Below, in pieces: positions 14,676 to 22,165 of a stretch of DNA of 64,000 nucleotides. A program made the position numbers and the translations under genes. Each line of letters begins with the position of its first letter. The stretch's first letter is position 1. The notes beneath the pieces are model-generated. The model did not search any database, was not told where the DNA came from, and saw only the letters and a list, made by a program, of their open reading frames with translations. The stretch is from a virus, in IMG/VR virus record IMGVR_UViG_3300033153_010610, positions 22,969 through 86,968 of that record; one strand, given 5' to 3'.

Positions 14676-14984
14676 TCACGAAACGAATTCGTCGCCCTCG
14701 TAGATGGCAAGGATAGCAGACTCATCTACAAAGAAGCGCCGCTTACCGGCCCAGACGTGTCCGGTGTATCTGCCCAGTAGCACCATGTCCCCTTCTTTCA
14801 CCCCAGTGTCCTCTGTGAAAGACGAGTGTACCGAGAGCACTGTGGCAAACTTGTTGTCTGTCATTTGCATCCGAGCATCGGGTACGCGGATGATCCCGCC
14901 GGGCGTTTTCTCGGGCTTCAAGGCTAATTCGACGAACGCATGTCCGCGATATGCATCGACCTGTTCTGAAGTAAACCAATCCAT
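14676..14984 (-). CDS. GroES-like co-chaperonin
   Basis: This is a 102-aa protein matching the Cpn10 fold: RGHAFVELALKPEKTPGGII (mobile-loop region with G-G-I-I), FATVLSVH, GVKEGDMVLLGRYTG and VDESAILAIYEGDE, parallel to the E-S-D-I-L-A-I end of GroES. It would cap host GroEL and help fold a virion protein, as T4 gp31 does. The start is ATG 14984, because GGAGGAG lies six bases upstream; the ATGs at 15002 and 14999 overlap that site. It is paired with terL. Confidence 0.85.
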   Translation of the reverse strand: MDWFTSEQVDAYRGHAFVELALKPEKTPGGIIRVPDARMQMTDNKFATVLSVHSSFTEDTGVKEGDMVLLGRYTGHVWAGKRRFFVDESAILAIYEGDEFVS

Positions 14985-15022
14985 ATTGTTCTCCTCCATC
15001 AATTGGATTCTACAAGGTTATG

Positions 15023-15051
15023 TTGACGAAAACTCAGGGTCAAGCCATCAT
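15023..15051 (+). promoter_or_regulatory. candidate promoter of the virion operon
   Basis: TTGACG (15023-15028) and CATCAT (15046-15051) are spaced by 17 bp, with five of six and four of six matches to sigma70 consensus. The -35 forms an inverted repeat with GTCAA at 15039-15043. Together with TTGACC on the other strand (15043-15038), the 125-bp divergent gap could also hold a leftward promoter for the GroES-terL pair. Confidence 0.4.
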
Positions 15052-15127
15052 AAGCGCAGCAGAAGAGGGTTTTACCTCTCATTCGCAAGAGGCATCTGAA
15101 AGCAATGCCCCGCGTTAGAGAAGCAAA

Positions 15128-15736
15128 ATGAACGAGCGCCAATTGACGATCGGGTTCGATAGTGCTGAAGACGCGACCTTCACGTTGTGTTGCTACGAGC
15201 AGACCATCCCCAGGGTTCTGTCTGCCGAAGCAGTCTCTGACTTGAGGAAGGCAGTCCAGCAAGCCTTGGCCCTTGGGGTCGATGTGGACGAGTGCGCCCC
15301 CTCTCTCTTGAGAGCAGTGCGTATGACCGCAGCCGACCGAGAGGCTCAATCGTACTCGGGACAACTGTCGTACGCGACCCCACAGTTCGGTTCCATCGTA
15401 AAGTCGGGGATGCCCGCGCCGTCTCTGAGCAAGAATATGCGTCAGCCCTATCTGGCTGCATGCATCAATCGTACGGCGATGGACCAAGTGGGGAAGTACT
15501 TCGACGACCACAACACCTTCGCCAAGTCGATGGGTGTTGGCATGACGTACCCCACGGTTCCACCCTGGAAATCGGACACAATGGTGGGGCATGTGATGGG
15601 GGCGTTGCTCGCCAAATCATCCGATGCCAATCTCATGACGGCCATTGACGAGAACGGAGAAGCCTGGGTAAAGGACTACACCAGGACCGTTCTGGATGAT
15701 GCGCGTCGTCGCATGTTTCCCAAAGTGAGTTCCTGA
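15128..15736 (+). CDS. hypothetical protein opening the virion operon
   Basis: This is a 202-aa protein starting MNERQLTIGFDSAEDATF. The first half is a mix of strand and helix (AVSDLRKAVQQALALGVDVD), and the C-terminus is helical and basic (DDARRRMFPKVSS). No family was recognised. The last 13 codons are repeated at 16258-16299 as part of a duplication that also copied the following gene. Its position before the portal suggests a head or packaging role. Confidence 0.65.
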   Translation: MNERQLTIGFDSAEDATFTLCCYEQTIPRVLSAEAVSDLRKAVQQALALGVDVDECAPSLLRAVRMTAADREAQSYSGQLSYATPQFGSIVKSGMPAPSLSKNMRQPYLAACINRTAMDQVGKYFDDHNTFAKSMGVGMTYPTVPPWKSDTMVGHVMGALLAKSSDANLMTAIDENGEAWVKDYTRTVLDDARRRMFPKVSS

Positions 15737-15748
15737 AGGAGATCTGGG

Positions 15749-16252
15749 ATGACCATTTCCGCACTGACCGAAGAACAAAAGCGGCTGCTCGAGCGGCATG
15801 ACCCGGCCCTTAAGAAGGCCAATCTCGCGACTCACTTGGACAACCTCACAGACGACGTCCGCCTGCGTCAAGCGACGGCGACCATCGGTGCTGTTGGGAC
15901 AGAGACGGCCGGCGCGCCGGACTACTACGACGTGCCCGTGACGGTGACGGACAATGATGGCGACGCGCTAACCGCGGCAGTCAACGTCCGCGTCCGCATC
16001 TTTGATGATGTGGGTCTCGCAACTGTTTCGACAGTAGGTGACCATCGTCTGACCGAAGATGGCGCCACGGGTGACATCCATGTCGACAACGTTGTGGACG
16101 CCGTGTATCGAACCAGCGCAACCGGGACACTTGTTGTCCGAGTCGAAGATGTTGCTGGCGGATCTGGAGATTGGATCTACGCGATCGTGACCGACGGCGG
16201 GAACGAGTCCGTGCGCATCGTCGGTGGTACTTTTGCTGTGGAATTCAACTAG
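15749..16252 (+). CDS. duplicated head-region protein, copy 1
   Basis: This is a 167-aa protein. An N-terminal helix (SALTEEQKRLLERHDPALKK) precedes a beta-rich domain (YYDVPVTVTDNDGDALTAAV, VRVRIFDDVG, DWIYAIVTDGGNESVRIVGG). The fold looks like a small virion beta-sandwich. It is strongly similar to the next gene over its whole length. AAGGAGATCTGGG precedes the ATG. Function is unknown; a capsid decoration or head-fibre role would fit, but is inference. Confidence 0.75.
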   Translation: MTISALTEEQKRLLERHDPALKKANLATHLDNLTDDVRLRQATATIGAVGTETAGAPDYYDVPVTVTDNDGDALTAAVNVRVRIFDDVGLATVSTVGDHRLTEDGATGDIHVDNVVDAVYRTSATGTLVVRVEDVAGGSGDWIYAIVTDGGNESVRIVGGTFAVEFN

Positions 16253-16257
16253 CATCA

Positions 16258-16299
16258 GATGATGCGCGTCGTCGCATGTTCCCCAAAGTGAGTTCCTGA
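16258..16299 (+). pseudogene. relic of the 3' end of the 15128-15736 gene
   Basis: These 42 bases repeat 15695-15736 with one mismatch and still encode D-D-A-R-R-R-M-F-P-K-V-S-S-stop. They have no start of their own and mark the left edge of a tandem duplication with a 563-bp period. Confidence 0.8.
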
Positions 16300-16311
16300 A
16301 GGAGATCTGGG

Positions 16312-16818
16312 ATGACCACTTCCGCACTGACCGAAGAACAAAAACGACTGCTTGACCGGCATGACCCGGCCCTCAAGAAGGCCACTCTTGCAACGCACCT
16401 GGACAACGTCACAGACGACGTCCGCCTGCGTCAGGCGACGGCAGTGGTCGGTGCGAGAGGAACAGAGACGGCCGGTCCCCCAGACTACTACGACGTCCCC
16501 ATTCAGGTGAATGATGCCGATGGTGTCGCTGTCACTGCGGCAGTCAATCTCCGGGTGCGCATCTTCGATGATATTGGTCTTGCGACCGTCGCAACCGTTG
16601 GTAACCATCGCCTGACCGAAGACGGGGTCACTGGTGATATCCATGTCAACGACGTCATCGACGCTATCTACCGTACGACCGCGGCCGGCGCCCTGGTTAT
16701 CCGGATTGAGGATGTCGCAGGCGGGTCGAACCAAAACCTCTACGTTTTGGTGACTGATGGCGGAAATGAGTCCTTCCGCATCATCGGTGATTCCTTCTTA
16801 GTTCTCTTCAACGCCTAG
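16312..16818 (+). CDS. duplicated head-region protein, copy 2
   Basis: This is a 168-aa paralogue of the gene at 15749. The helix (TEEQKRLLDRHDPALKKATL) and the beta core (YYDVPIQVNDADGVAVTAAV, VRIFDDIGLATVATVG) are conserved, with substitutions spread along the length. The last strand reads SFRIIGDSFLVLFNA. The leader and ribosome site are copied almost exactly from the first gene. Two retained, diverging copies suggest both products are used, possibly as a hetero-oligomer. Function is unknown. Confidence 0.75.
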   Translation: MTTSALTEEQKRLLDRHDPALKKATLATHLDNVTDDVRLRQATAVVGARGTETAGPPDYYDVPIQVNDADGVAVTAAVNLRVRIFDDIGLATVATVGNHRLTEDGVTGDIHVNDVIDAIYRTTAAGALVIRIEDVAGGSNQNLYVLVTDGGNESFRIIGDSFLVLFNA

Positions 16819-16836
16819 CACCAGAGGCGCGCTCTG

Positions 16837-18597
16837 ATGCCGAAGCTGAGATCACGAGCATGGGCAGCATCCAAGGCGGCCTATTCTCAATTCCGCGGTG
16901 GCACCACCGCACCCAGCGTGGGGACACCTCCTCCACAGCCCGTCGATCCATCTTGGGACCAATTGCAAGAGATGCTGACCGGCCGCTCTCGGGGTGAAGC
17001 CCAGGAGCAGGCCGAGGCGTTGCGTCAGGCTGACACTTGGATGGTGAAGACGGCCCATAAGGTTGGGCACAGTCTTGGGGCTATCAAGAAGGCTCTAGCA
17101 GCCGTTGACCCCAAGCCCGTCAGTGAGTTTGAAGGTCAGGCCATTGATGATGAGGCCTTCTATTCAAACCCCAAGGAATTCCGGGAACGCCCATCTGGTT
17201 TGAGCAACGACACCCTTCGGGCAATGTCGTACAAAGTCCCCATCATCTCTGCCATCCATCAGACGCGCCTCAATCAGGTCGGCATCTTTGGCCGCCCGCG
17301 TACAGAGCCCACAGAAATGGGCTTCATCATTCTACCCAAGAGCCAGAAGGAACAACGGAGCCCGACTCGAGCGACCTTCCGCCGCATTGAGCAGTTCTCC
17401 GACTTCTTCGCTCACTGCGGGAGTAAATGGGGGGACAGACATCTCCTCCGTCCCAACTTGGAGGGCCTCTTGCGCATGTGCGTTCGAGACTCTCTGACGT
17501 TCGACCAGTACGCCATCCAGATGAACTTCAATCGGAAGGGCCAGCCTGCCGAGTTCGTCGCGATGGCAGGGCACTCGATGCGCCTCGCGAGTCGTGATGG
17601 CGATACCGGGTGGAACTTCGACCCAGATGATGTCCACTACACTCAGGTCAAAAGACGACTCAAGATTGCGGACTTTACCGCTCGAGAGTTGATTTGGGGT
17701 GTCCGTAACCCGCGGTCCGACCTTGAGGTGGCTGGGTACGGGATGTCGGAGTTGGAACTCCTCATCCAGGTCGTCACAGGCATGCTGTGGGCGGAAGCTC
17801 ACAACGCCAGGTTCTTCTCAGCCGGCTCGACCGTGAAGGGCCTCCTCAACATCAAGGGGATGATCAATCGGAAGCAATTGCGCGCCTTCAGACGGGAATG
17901 GTTCGCGCTCTTGAGCGGGGTCCAGAACTCCTGGAGGACCCCAGTTCTCAATGCCGATGAAGTCCAGTTCATCCCGATGCATGCGTCGAATCGGGACATG
18001 GAATTCACCGAGTGGTTGTACTACCTATTGAAGGTTGCGACCGCGGTGTACCAGATTGACCCTTCCGAGGTGAACTTCACCTTCGGCAACGAAGGCCAGG
18101 CCGTCCAAGTATTCGAGAGTAACAACGAAGCGAAGACCCGTCTCTCTCGTGACCGTGGTCTCCGCCCACTCGTGGTGAACATTCAGCAGTCCCTACAGCG
18201 TGTCATGGACGCCCTCGACCCGAACTTCATGATCATCTTGGCCGGCCTGGACTCGAAGACTGAAGAGCAGAAGGCATCTCTCGCTGAGACGTTGACGCGC
18301 TCTGTGTGGACAATCGATGAGGCCCGCGAGAAGCTCTATCAGATGCCTCCGTTGCCACACTCTGGTGACATTGTGCGTAACGGTGAGTACATGGCATGGC
18401 TGAACCAGTTATCCCAACTCTCATCTGACATACAACTCGCAGAAGACACGGCTCAGGCTTCGGCTGCTGAGACTACGGCGCCAACGTCGGTACCAGCGCC
18501 AACTGCCGGTGCGAAGCCGGCTGCAAAGAAAAAACCGGAGGTGTCGCCAGATGATGTCACCCCGACCAACTTCAAAGCACCATCATCAGGAAGTTGA
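16837..18597 (+). CDS. portal protein
   Basis: This is a 586-aa protein of portal type, the dodecameric DNA channel at one capsid vertex. Supporting segments are KVPIISAIHQTRLNQVGIFG, WNFDPDDVHYTQ followed by TARELIWGVRNPRSD, GYGMSELELLIQVV (crown-clip region), and a late helical stem LYYLLKVATAVYQIDPSEVN with NEGQAVQVFES. The C-terminal 60 residues are Ala/Pro/Thr-rich and disordered. It lies upstream of the protease and capsid genes, as is usual, while its terminase is on the other strand. Confidence 0.85.
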   Translation: MPKLRSRAWAASKAAYSQFRGGTTAPSVGTPPPQPVDPSWDQLQEMLTGRSRGEAQEQAEALRQADTWMVKTAHKVGHSLGAIKKALAAVDPKPVSEFEGQAIDDEAFYSNPKEFRERPSGLSNDTLRAMSYKVPIISAIHQTRLNQVGIFGRPRTEPTEMGFIILPKSQKEQRSPTRATFRRIEQFSDFFAHCGSKWGDRHLLRPNLEGLLRMCVRDSLTFDQYAIQMNFNRKGQPAEFVAMAGHSMRLASRDGDTGWNFDPDDVHYTQVKRRLKIADFTARELIWGVRNPRSDLEVAGYGMSELELLIQVVTGMLWAEAHNARFFSAGSTVKGLLNIKGMINRKQLRAFRREWFALLSGVQNSWRTPVLNADEVQFIPMHASNRDMEFTEWLYYLLKVATAVYQIDPSEVNFTFGNEGQAVQVFESNNEAKTRLSRDRGLRPLVVNIQQSLQRVMDALDPNFMIILAGLDSKTEEQKASLAETLTRSVWTIDEAREKLYQMPPLPHSGDIVRNGEYMAWLNQLSQLSSDIQLAEDTAQASAAETTAPTSVPAPTAGAKPAAKKKPEVSPDDVTPTNFKAPSSGS

Positions 18598-18598
18598 C

Positions 18599-18616
18599 GC
18601 GCTTTAGATAAAGCGC
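18599..18616 (+). terminator. perfect hairpin after portal gene (attenuator or processing site)
   Basis: GCGCTTTAGATAAAGCGC is a perfect palindrome two bases after the portal stop. It can fold as a 7-bp stem with a 4-base loop. No run of T follows, so a strong intrinsic terminator is unlikely; partial termination or an RNA processing site is more plausible. Confidence 0.4.
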
Positions 18617-18669
18617 AATGATGATGACACCATTGACGGCTTTGGGCCGAGAGAACTAAGGAGTACAGA

Positions 18670-19080
18670 ATGGGAAGCCCAGTTCATGGCTCGCACCTTC
18701 AGCCGAGCGACATTGGTCAGATGATTCCGTTCGCCACGCAGGAGCATGTTGACTTCTATCAAGGAGTCATCCTCACTGGCATCGTGCAACTTTCGTGGCG
18801 GGCTCCAGCGGATGGTATCCTTGAGAAGGGATACTTCAAGTTGGGCACCTGTGGGACCGGCGCTGGTCCGACCACTTGTGACATCCTGAAGAACGCATCG
18901 TCGATGCTCACCGCCGCGATGTCCATCGCGCATACCGACACTGATGGTACCGAGGTGGCCGCGTCATTCGATGACAACACAGTGTCGCGAGGTGATTTCA
19001 TCACTCTGGCGACCTCGGCCGGCGCCACCAACCAGGTGACCGCGTGGGCTGGTTTCACCTTCCGGCTCCTGGGTAGCTAG
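18670..19080 (+). CDS. small beta-rich head protein
   Basis: This is a 136-aa protein starting MGSPVHGSHLQPSDIGQM, with AAGGAG before the ATG. It looks beta-rich: VILTGIVQLSWRAPADGI, ILEKGYFKLGTCG, and AWAGFTFRLLGS at the end. It sits between portal and protease, where decoration or head-stabilising proteins occur. No family was recognised with certainty. Confidence 0.65.
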   Translation: MGSPVHGSHLQPSDIGQMIPFATQEHVDFYQGVILTGIVQLSWRAPADGILEKGYFKLGTCGTGAGPTTCDILKNASSMLTAAMSIAHTDTDGTEVAASFDDNTVSRGDFITLATSAGATNQVTAWAGFTFRLLGS

Positions 19081-19113
19081 GTCTCCGGTTCTTCGTCGAG
19101 ATAGGAGAAGCCT

Positions 19114-19491
19114 GTGCCAGCCATCTACATGGAGCGTCAGCTCAAACTACGGACTGCGAGGGATCAGTTCTATCAGAAGCTCCACTTCAAGAGCACTGAG
19201 GAAATAGAGTCATACTCGACTCTGACGAACACCTCGGACCGAAGTCGTACCATCGCTGCTGCTGGTACGTTCGCGATAGATCTGGGCGGGATGACTGCCG
19301 TCAAGACGATCTACATCGAGACAAGCGCAGCACTTCAGGTCACCATCGGTGCCGCTGTTTGGACAGTCGCGCCGGTTGAGACTAACAAGTCTGGCATCTT
19401 GTACGTCGAGGGGTCCTTCGCCAGTATCACGCTGACCAATCCAGACGCGGCCAATTCCATCGAAGTGCTCTGGATGCTTGCAGGTACGTAG
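19114..19491 (+). CDS. small beta-rich virion protein
   Basis: This is a 125-aa protein with GTG start at 19114 behind TAGGAGAAG. The N-terminal MPAIYMERQLKLRTARDQFY is helical. The rest is strand-rich (TIAAAGTFAIDLGGM, VKTIYIETSAALQVTIGAAV, SFASITLTNPDAANS), resembling small phage beta-sandwich proteins. It may be a capsid accessory protein. The stop overlaps the next GTG start by one base. Confidence 0.6.
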   Translation: MPAIYMERQLKLRTARDQFYQKLHFKSTEEIESYSTLTNTSDRSRTIAAAGTFAIDLGGMTAVKTIYIETSAALQVTIGAAVWTVAPVETNKSGILYVEGSFASITLTNPDAANSIEVLWMLAGT

Positions 19492-20132
19492 TGCCTGACG
19501 TAGACGAGAACACTTGGCGCAAGGCCAAGCGGACAGTCCTCACTAAGTTCCCAGAAGTATCACGAGAGTCCCACCGATTCTGGGATTACGTCCAGGACGT
19601 GTACCTGACCTACCGTCCTTTTCGTAAAGGGAAGGCGGGCCAACTCTCTGAGTCTCAACTCGAATCTCTCCAATGGGAGCCTCCGGGTGGTGACCACCCT
19701 GCAACCTGGCGAGCTCAGGTAGGCAACGACTACGTCTACCGCGTAGAGAAGCCCGGTCATGCAGGTGAAGAGGGAGACGTCGGCGAGGCGTTCACTCAGG
19801 AAGAGATGGAGCAGAAACTGAAGGGTGAGGAGCCAGTGATACTCACCTTTCGCCAAGCAACCATCAAATGGGGGATTGCTGAGCATAAGAAGGCCATGGA
19901 GCAGGCTGCAACTAAAACGGTTCATGATTTTCATTCTTCGGAGATGCGCCGGAAGTTAGACTTGGCGTCTCTCAAGGTGTCGTTGGCCGAATCTGTGCAG
20001 CAGTTCCTATCCGAGACGCCGACCGCAGAGGTCGCTGCAGAGCAGGTCAAGCTCGAGCGACCTAAGCCAGAAGCGGCCCAGGACGAGAAGGACAAGAAGG
20101 ACGAGAAGGACGAGGATGGGGCAGACGCTTAA
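19491..20132 (+). CDS. hypothetical protein with charged C-terminal tail
   Basis: This is a 213-aa protein with GTG start overlapping the upstream TAG. The N-terminal 80 residues (FPEVSRESHRFWDYVQDVYL) are globular. The middle is helical (EEMEQKLKGEEPVILTFRQA). The last 20 residues are a Lys/Asp/Glu-only tail (KDKKDEKDEDG). Charged tails of this sort are common in internal scaffold-like or morphogenesis proteins. No family was recognised. Confidence 0.6.
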   Translation: MPDVDENTWRKAKRTVLTKFPEVSRESHRFWDYVQDVYLTYRPFRKGKAGQLSESQLESLQWEPPGGDHPATWRAQVGNDYVYRVEKPGHAGEEGDVGEAFTQEEMEQKLKGEEPVILTFRQATIKWGIAEHKKAMEQAATKTVHDFHSSEMRRKLDLASLKVSLAESVQQFLSETPTAEVAAEQVKLERPKPEAAQDEKDKKDEKDEDGADA

Positions 20133-20343
20133 ATGCCCATCATGTGGGTCTCGGTCTGGAAACACCAACAGCAATGGTGGCGTGCATCTCAAGACCCGTA
20201 GCATCTATATGTCATCGGATGGTAAGGTCATTGGTTTCTGCAAACAGTGCCAGAACTCATTCGTTGTTGTCAGGACGAACAAGCAATGGCGATTACGCCT
20301 TCTCCCGCAAATGATGAGTTGGCGAGAGAATGTCGATACTTGA
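20116..20343 (+). CDS. zinc-ribbon small protein in head operon
   Basis: This is a 75-aa protein with a four-Cys zinc ribbon: LKCPSCGSRSG near the start and GFCKQCQNSF about 30 residues later. It overlaps the upstream gene by 17 bp. The C-terminal 20 residues (RLRLLPQMMSWRENV) may be read from a region that also belongs to an N-terminal extension of the protease gene if the latter starts at 20286. Confidence 0.6.
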   Translation: MGQTLKCPSCGSRSGNTNSNGGVHLKTRSIYMSSDGKVIGFCKQCQNSFVVVRTNKQWRLRLLPQMMSWRENVDT

Positions 20344-20435
20344 CGAATATTCCGACTGCTAGTAGCGTGGAGACAATCCATTCAGCCGCGCCAATGGACA
20401 TTGGCAATGGCATCGGACGACACAGAGGCTTGGAA

Positions 20436-21392
20436 ATGTCAGAACCATTCCAGTGGTACGTTCCTTTCGACGTCCGAAAGTCAGAAGACTCCGAAGAAAT
20501 GCTCTTCGGTGGTTTTGTGTCTTCGGAGCGAGAGGACCTGGAGGGTGAAGAGGTTATCCAGAAGGGGCTCAATTTTGACCCATTCGTCTCGCGCGGATGG
20601 TTCAATGAGAACCACGAGTCGTCCTTGTCTGGTGGCGGAGTGGTGGGAGTTCCCGTCGAGAACCAGTCAGTCCAGTGGCTCAGCAAAGGTCAACTCGACC
20701 CGCTGAATCGCACCGAAGTGGACCGTGGCGGCTGGTACGTGATGGGTCAGATGCTCGATACTCCCCAGGGCAAGTCGATTTTCGATATAGCCTCGGCCTT
20801 ACAGAAGGCTGGGACATCGCGGCGACTCGGTATGTCTCTCGAAGGCAACGTGACAAAGCGCAACGGGCAGCAGGTCGAAGAGGCTGATGTGCACAACATC
20901 GCCCTCACACAACGGCCTGTGAATCCCGACACGACTGTTGAGGTGATCTGCAAAGCTCTCAAAGGCGAGGGTCCTCTCATTACAGATGAGCCCCGTCGTT
21001 TGGAGAAAGAGATCCTCGCCCGCCTTGAGCGTATCGAGAAGGCGATGAGCGCAGGCGCTTCCGTCAACGCACCGGGCAGTACGGGCGGCGGTGATGGATT
21101 CGCATACAGATCCGAGGACCTGGAGAAGAAGAAGCCTTCCGCACTCGAAGTGTGTGAGGGGGATGTCCAGGCTTCGATGAACAAAATGGCAGAGAACCTG
21201 AATTCCGATGGCGGCGACCCCAAGATGAGCCTCGTTCGCGAGGTGGCGGAGTCGTCGGAGGCGGAGTACGGGGAGCAACTCGTCCTGGGTTACGGGGCGG
21301 CATACGACGTGATTCGGAAGCGGTACCCAAACCTGACTGACAGTCAGTGCAAGTCGGCAACGAATCGGATCTTCAATCTTGGAGGCAGCTAA
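20436..21392 (+). CDS. prohead protease
   Basis: This is a 318-aa head-maturation protease by pattern: EEMLFGGFVSSEREDLEGEE, FDPFVSRGWFNENHES (candidate His), YVMGQMLDTPQGKSIFDIAS, RRLGMSLEGNV (candidate Ser) and NIALTQRPVNPDTTVEVI, the usual serine-type prohead protease order. It would trim scaffold and capsid proteins during head maturation. ATG 20436 has AGAGG seven bases upstream. An earlier in-frame ATG at 20286 (MAITPSPANDEL) would add 50 residues and overlap the zinc-ribbon gene. Confidence 0.8.
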   Translation: MSEPFQWYVPFDVRKSEDSEEMLFGGFVSSEREDLEGEEVIQKGLNFDPFVSRGWFNENHESSLSGGGVVGVPVENQSVQWLSKGQLDPLNRTEVDRGGWYVMGQMLDTPQGKSIFDIASALQKAGTSRRLGMSLEGNVTKRNGQQVEEADVHNIALTQRPVNPDTTVEVICKALKGEGPLITDEPRRLEKEILARLERIEKAMSAGASVNAPGSTGGGDGFAYRSEDLEKKKPSALEVCEGDVQASMNKMAENLNSDGGDPKMSLVREVAESSEAEYGEQLVLGYGAAYDVIRKRYPNLTDSQCKSATNRIFNLGGS

Positions 21393-22103
21393 ATGGACTT
21401 CGCAGACATCAATGCGGCGGCGAAGGCGTTCGTGAATCAGCAGAATCAGCAGCCGAAGACTCCGCCCGCCGCGCCCGAGCAGCTTGCGAAGTCTCAGGTG
21501 GCACAAACCGAGAAGTTGGAAGGTGAGGTGATGACCGTCAGCACTGACCTCTTCCAGAAGGCGCTCGCCATTCTCGACAACGAGTTCATCCCGAATGAAC
21601 TCAACACTCCGGACGTTGTGAAGGCGGCAGCCGCTGACACATCCGGCGTCATCAAAGCAGTGGTCGGCCGACTCGAAGGCTCCCAGGCTCTCCTGGTCAA
21701 GTCCTTCAACGAGAAGACCTCCGCTCTCAGCGTGCTTCTCCAGAAATCTCTGGAGCAGGTTTCCAACCTGGCCGCACGTCTCGAGGAGTTCGCCTCGGCG
21801 CCGATTGGCAATCCGAAGGGTGCCCGCACCGTGATGGAGAAGTCCTTCGTCGCGCCGGACGGACACCTGAGCGCCACCGGTGCAGAGGGAAAGCCCGTTG
21901 ACCAACTGACCAAGTCCGACATCACAACGGGATTTCGCCTGTTGATCGATGAGGCCGGTCAAGAGTACGCCTCGAATCCGAACCGTGCCAATCAGCAGAA
22001 GCTGACGGCGATCGGTACGGAGTCTGGGTCGTTTGCCCTGAGCAACATGCTGTCGAAGGCACGTCGAGCTCAGATCAGCCAGAAGCTCGAAGCAGCACGA
22101 TAG
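21393..22103 (+). CDS. scaffold-like capsid assembly protein
   Basis: This is a 236-aa protein starting at the base after the protease stop. It is mostly helical and coiled-coil (ETSALS-type heptads near LLQKSLEQVSNLAARLEEFA) with a Gln/Pro-rich N-terminus. Its position between protease and major capsid protein and its helical make-up fit a scaffold, but sequence alone does not prove it. The final part (SGSFALSNMLSKARRAQISQ) resembles a capsid-binding helix-turn-helix. Confidence 0.65.
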   Translation: MDFADINAAAKAFVNQQNQQPKTPPAAPEQLAKSQVAQTEKLEGEVMTVSTDLFQKALAILDNEFIPNELNTPDVVKAAAADTSGVIKAVVGRLEGSQALLVKSFNEKTSALSVLLQKSLEQVSNLAARLEEFASAPIGNPKGARTVMEKSFVAPDGHLSATGAEGKPVDQLTKSDITTGFRLLIDEAGQEYASNPNRANQQKLTAIGTESGSFALSNMLSKARRAQISQKLEAAR

Positions 22104-22123
22104 GCCCGACAACGAGCCGGGCC
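22103..22123 (+). terminator. GC-rich hairpin before capsid gene
   Basis: GGCCCG (22103-22108) pairs with CGGGCC (22118-22123) around a 9-base loop, starting at the last base of the upstream stop codon. It has no T-run. It may stabilise or process the capsid transcript, or act as a weak attenuator. Confidence 0.35.
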
Positions 22124-22165
22124 CTCAAGGGTTAATGCGGCCACGTCGAACACAAGGAGCCAGGG

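Noticed and set aside
20799-22112. 437-codon open frame on the minus strand over protease and scaffold genes
   Set aside because: It is antisense to two convincing plus-strand genes with good ribosome sites and family motifs; its sequence is Leu/Arg/Gly-rich without domain pattern, as expected from codon bias.
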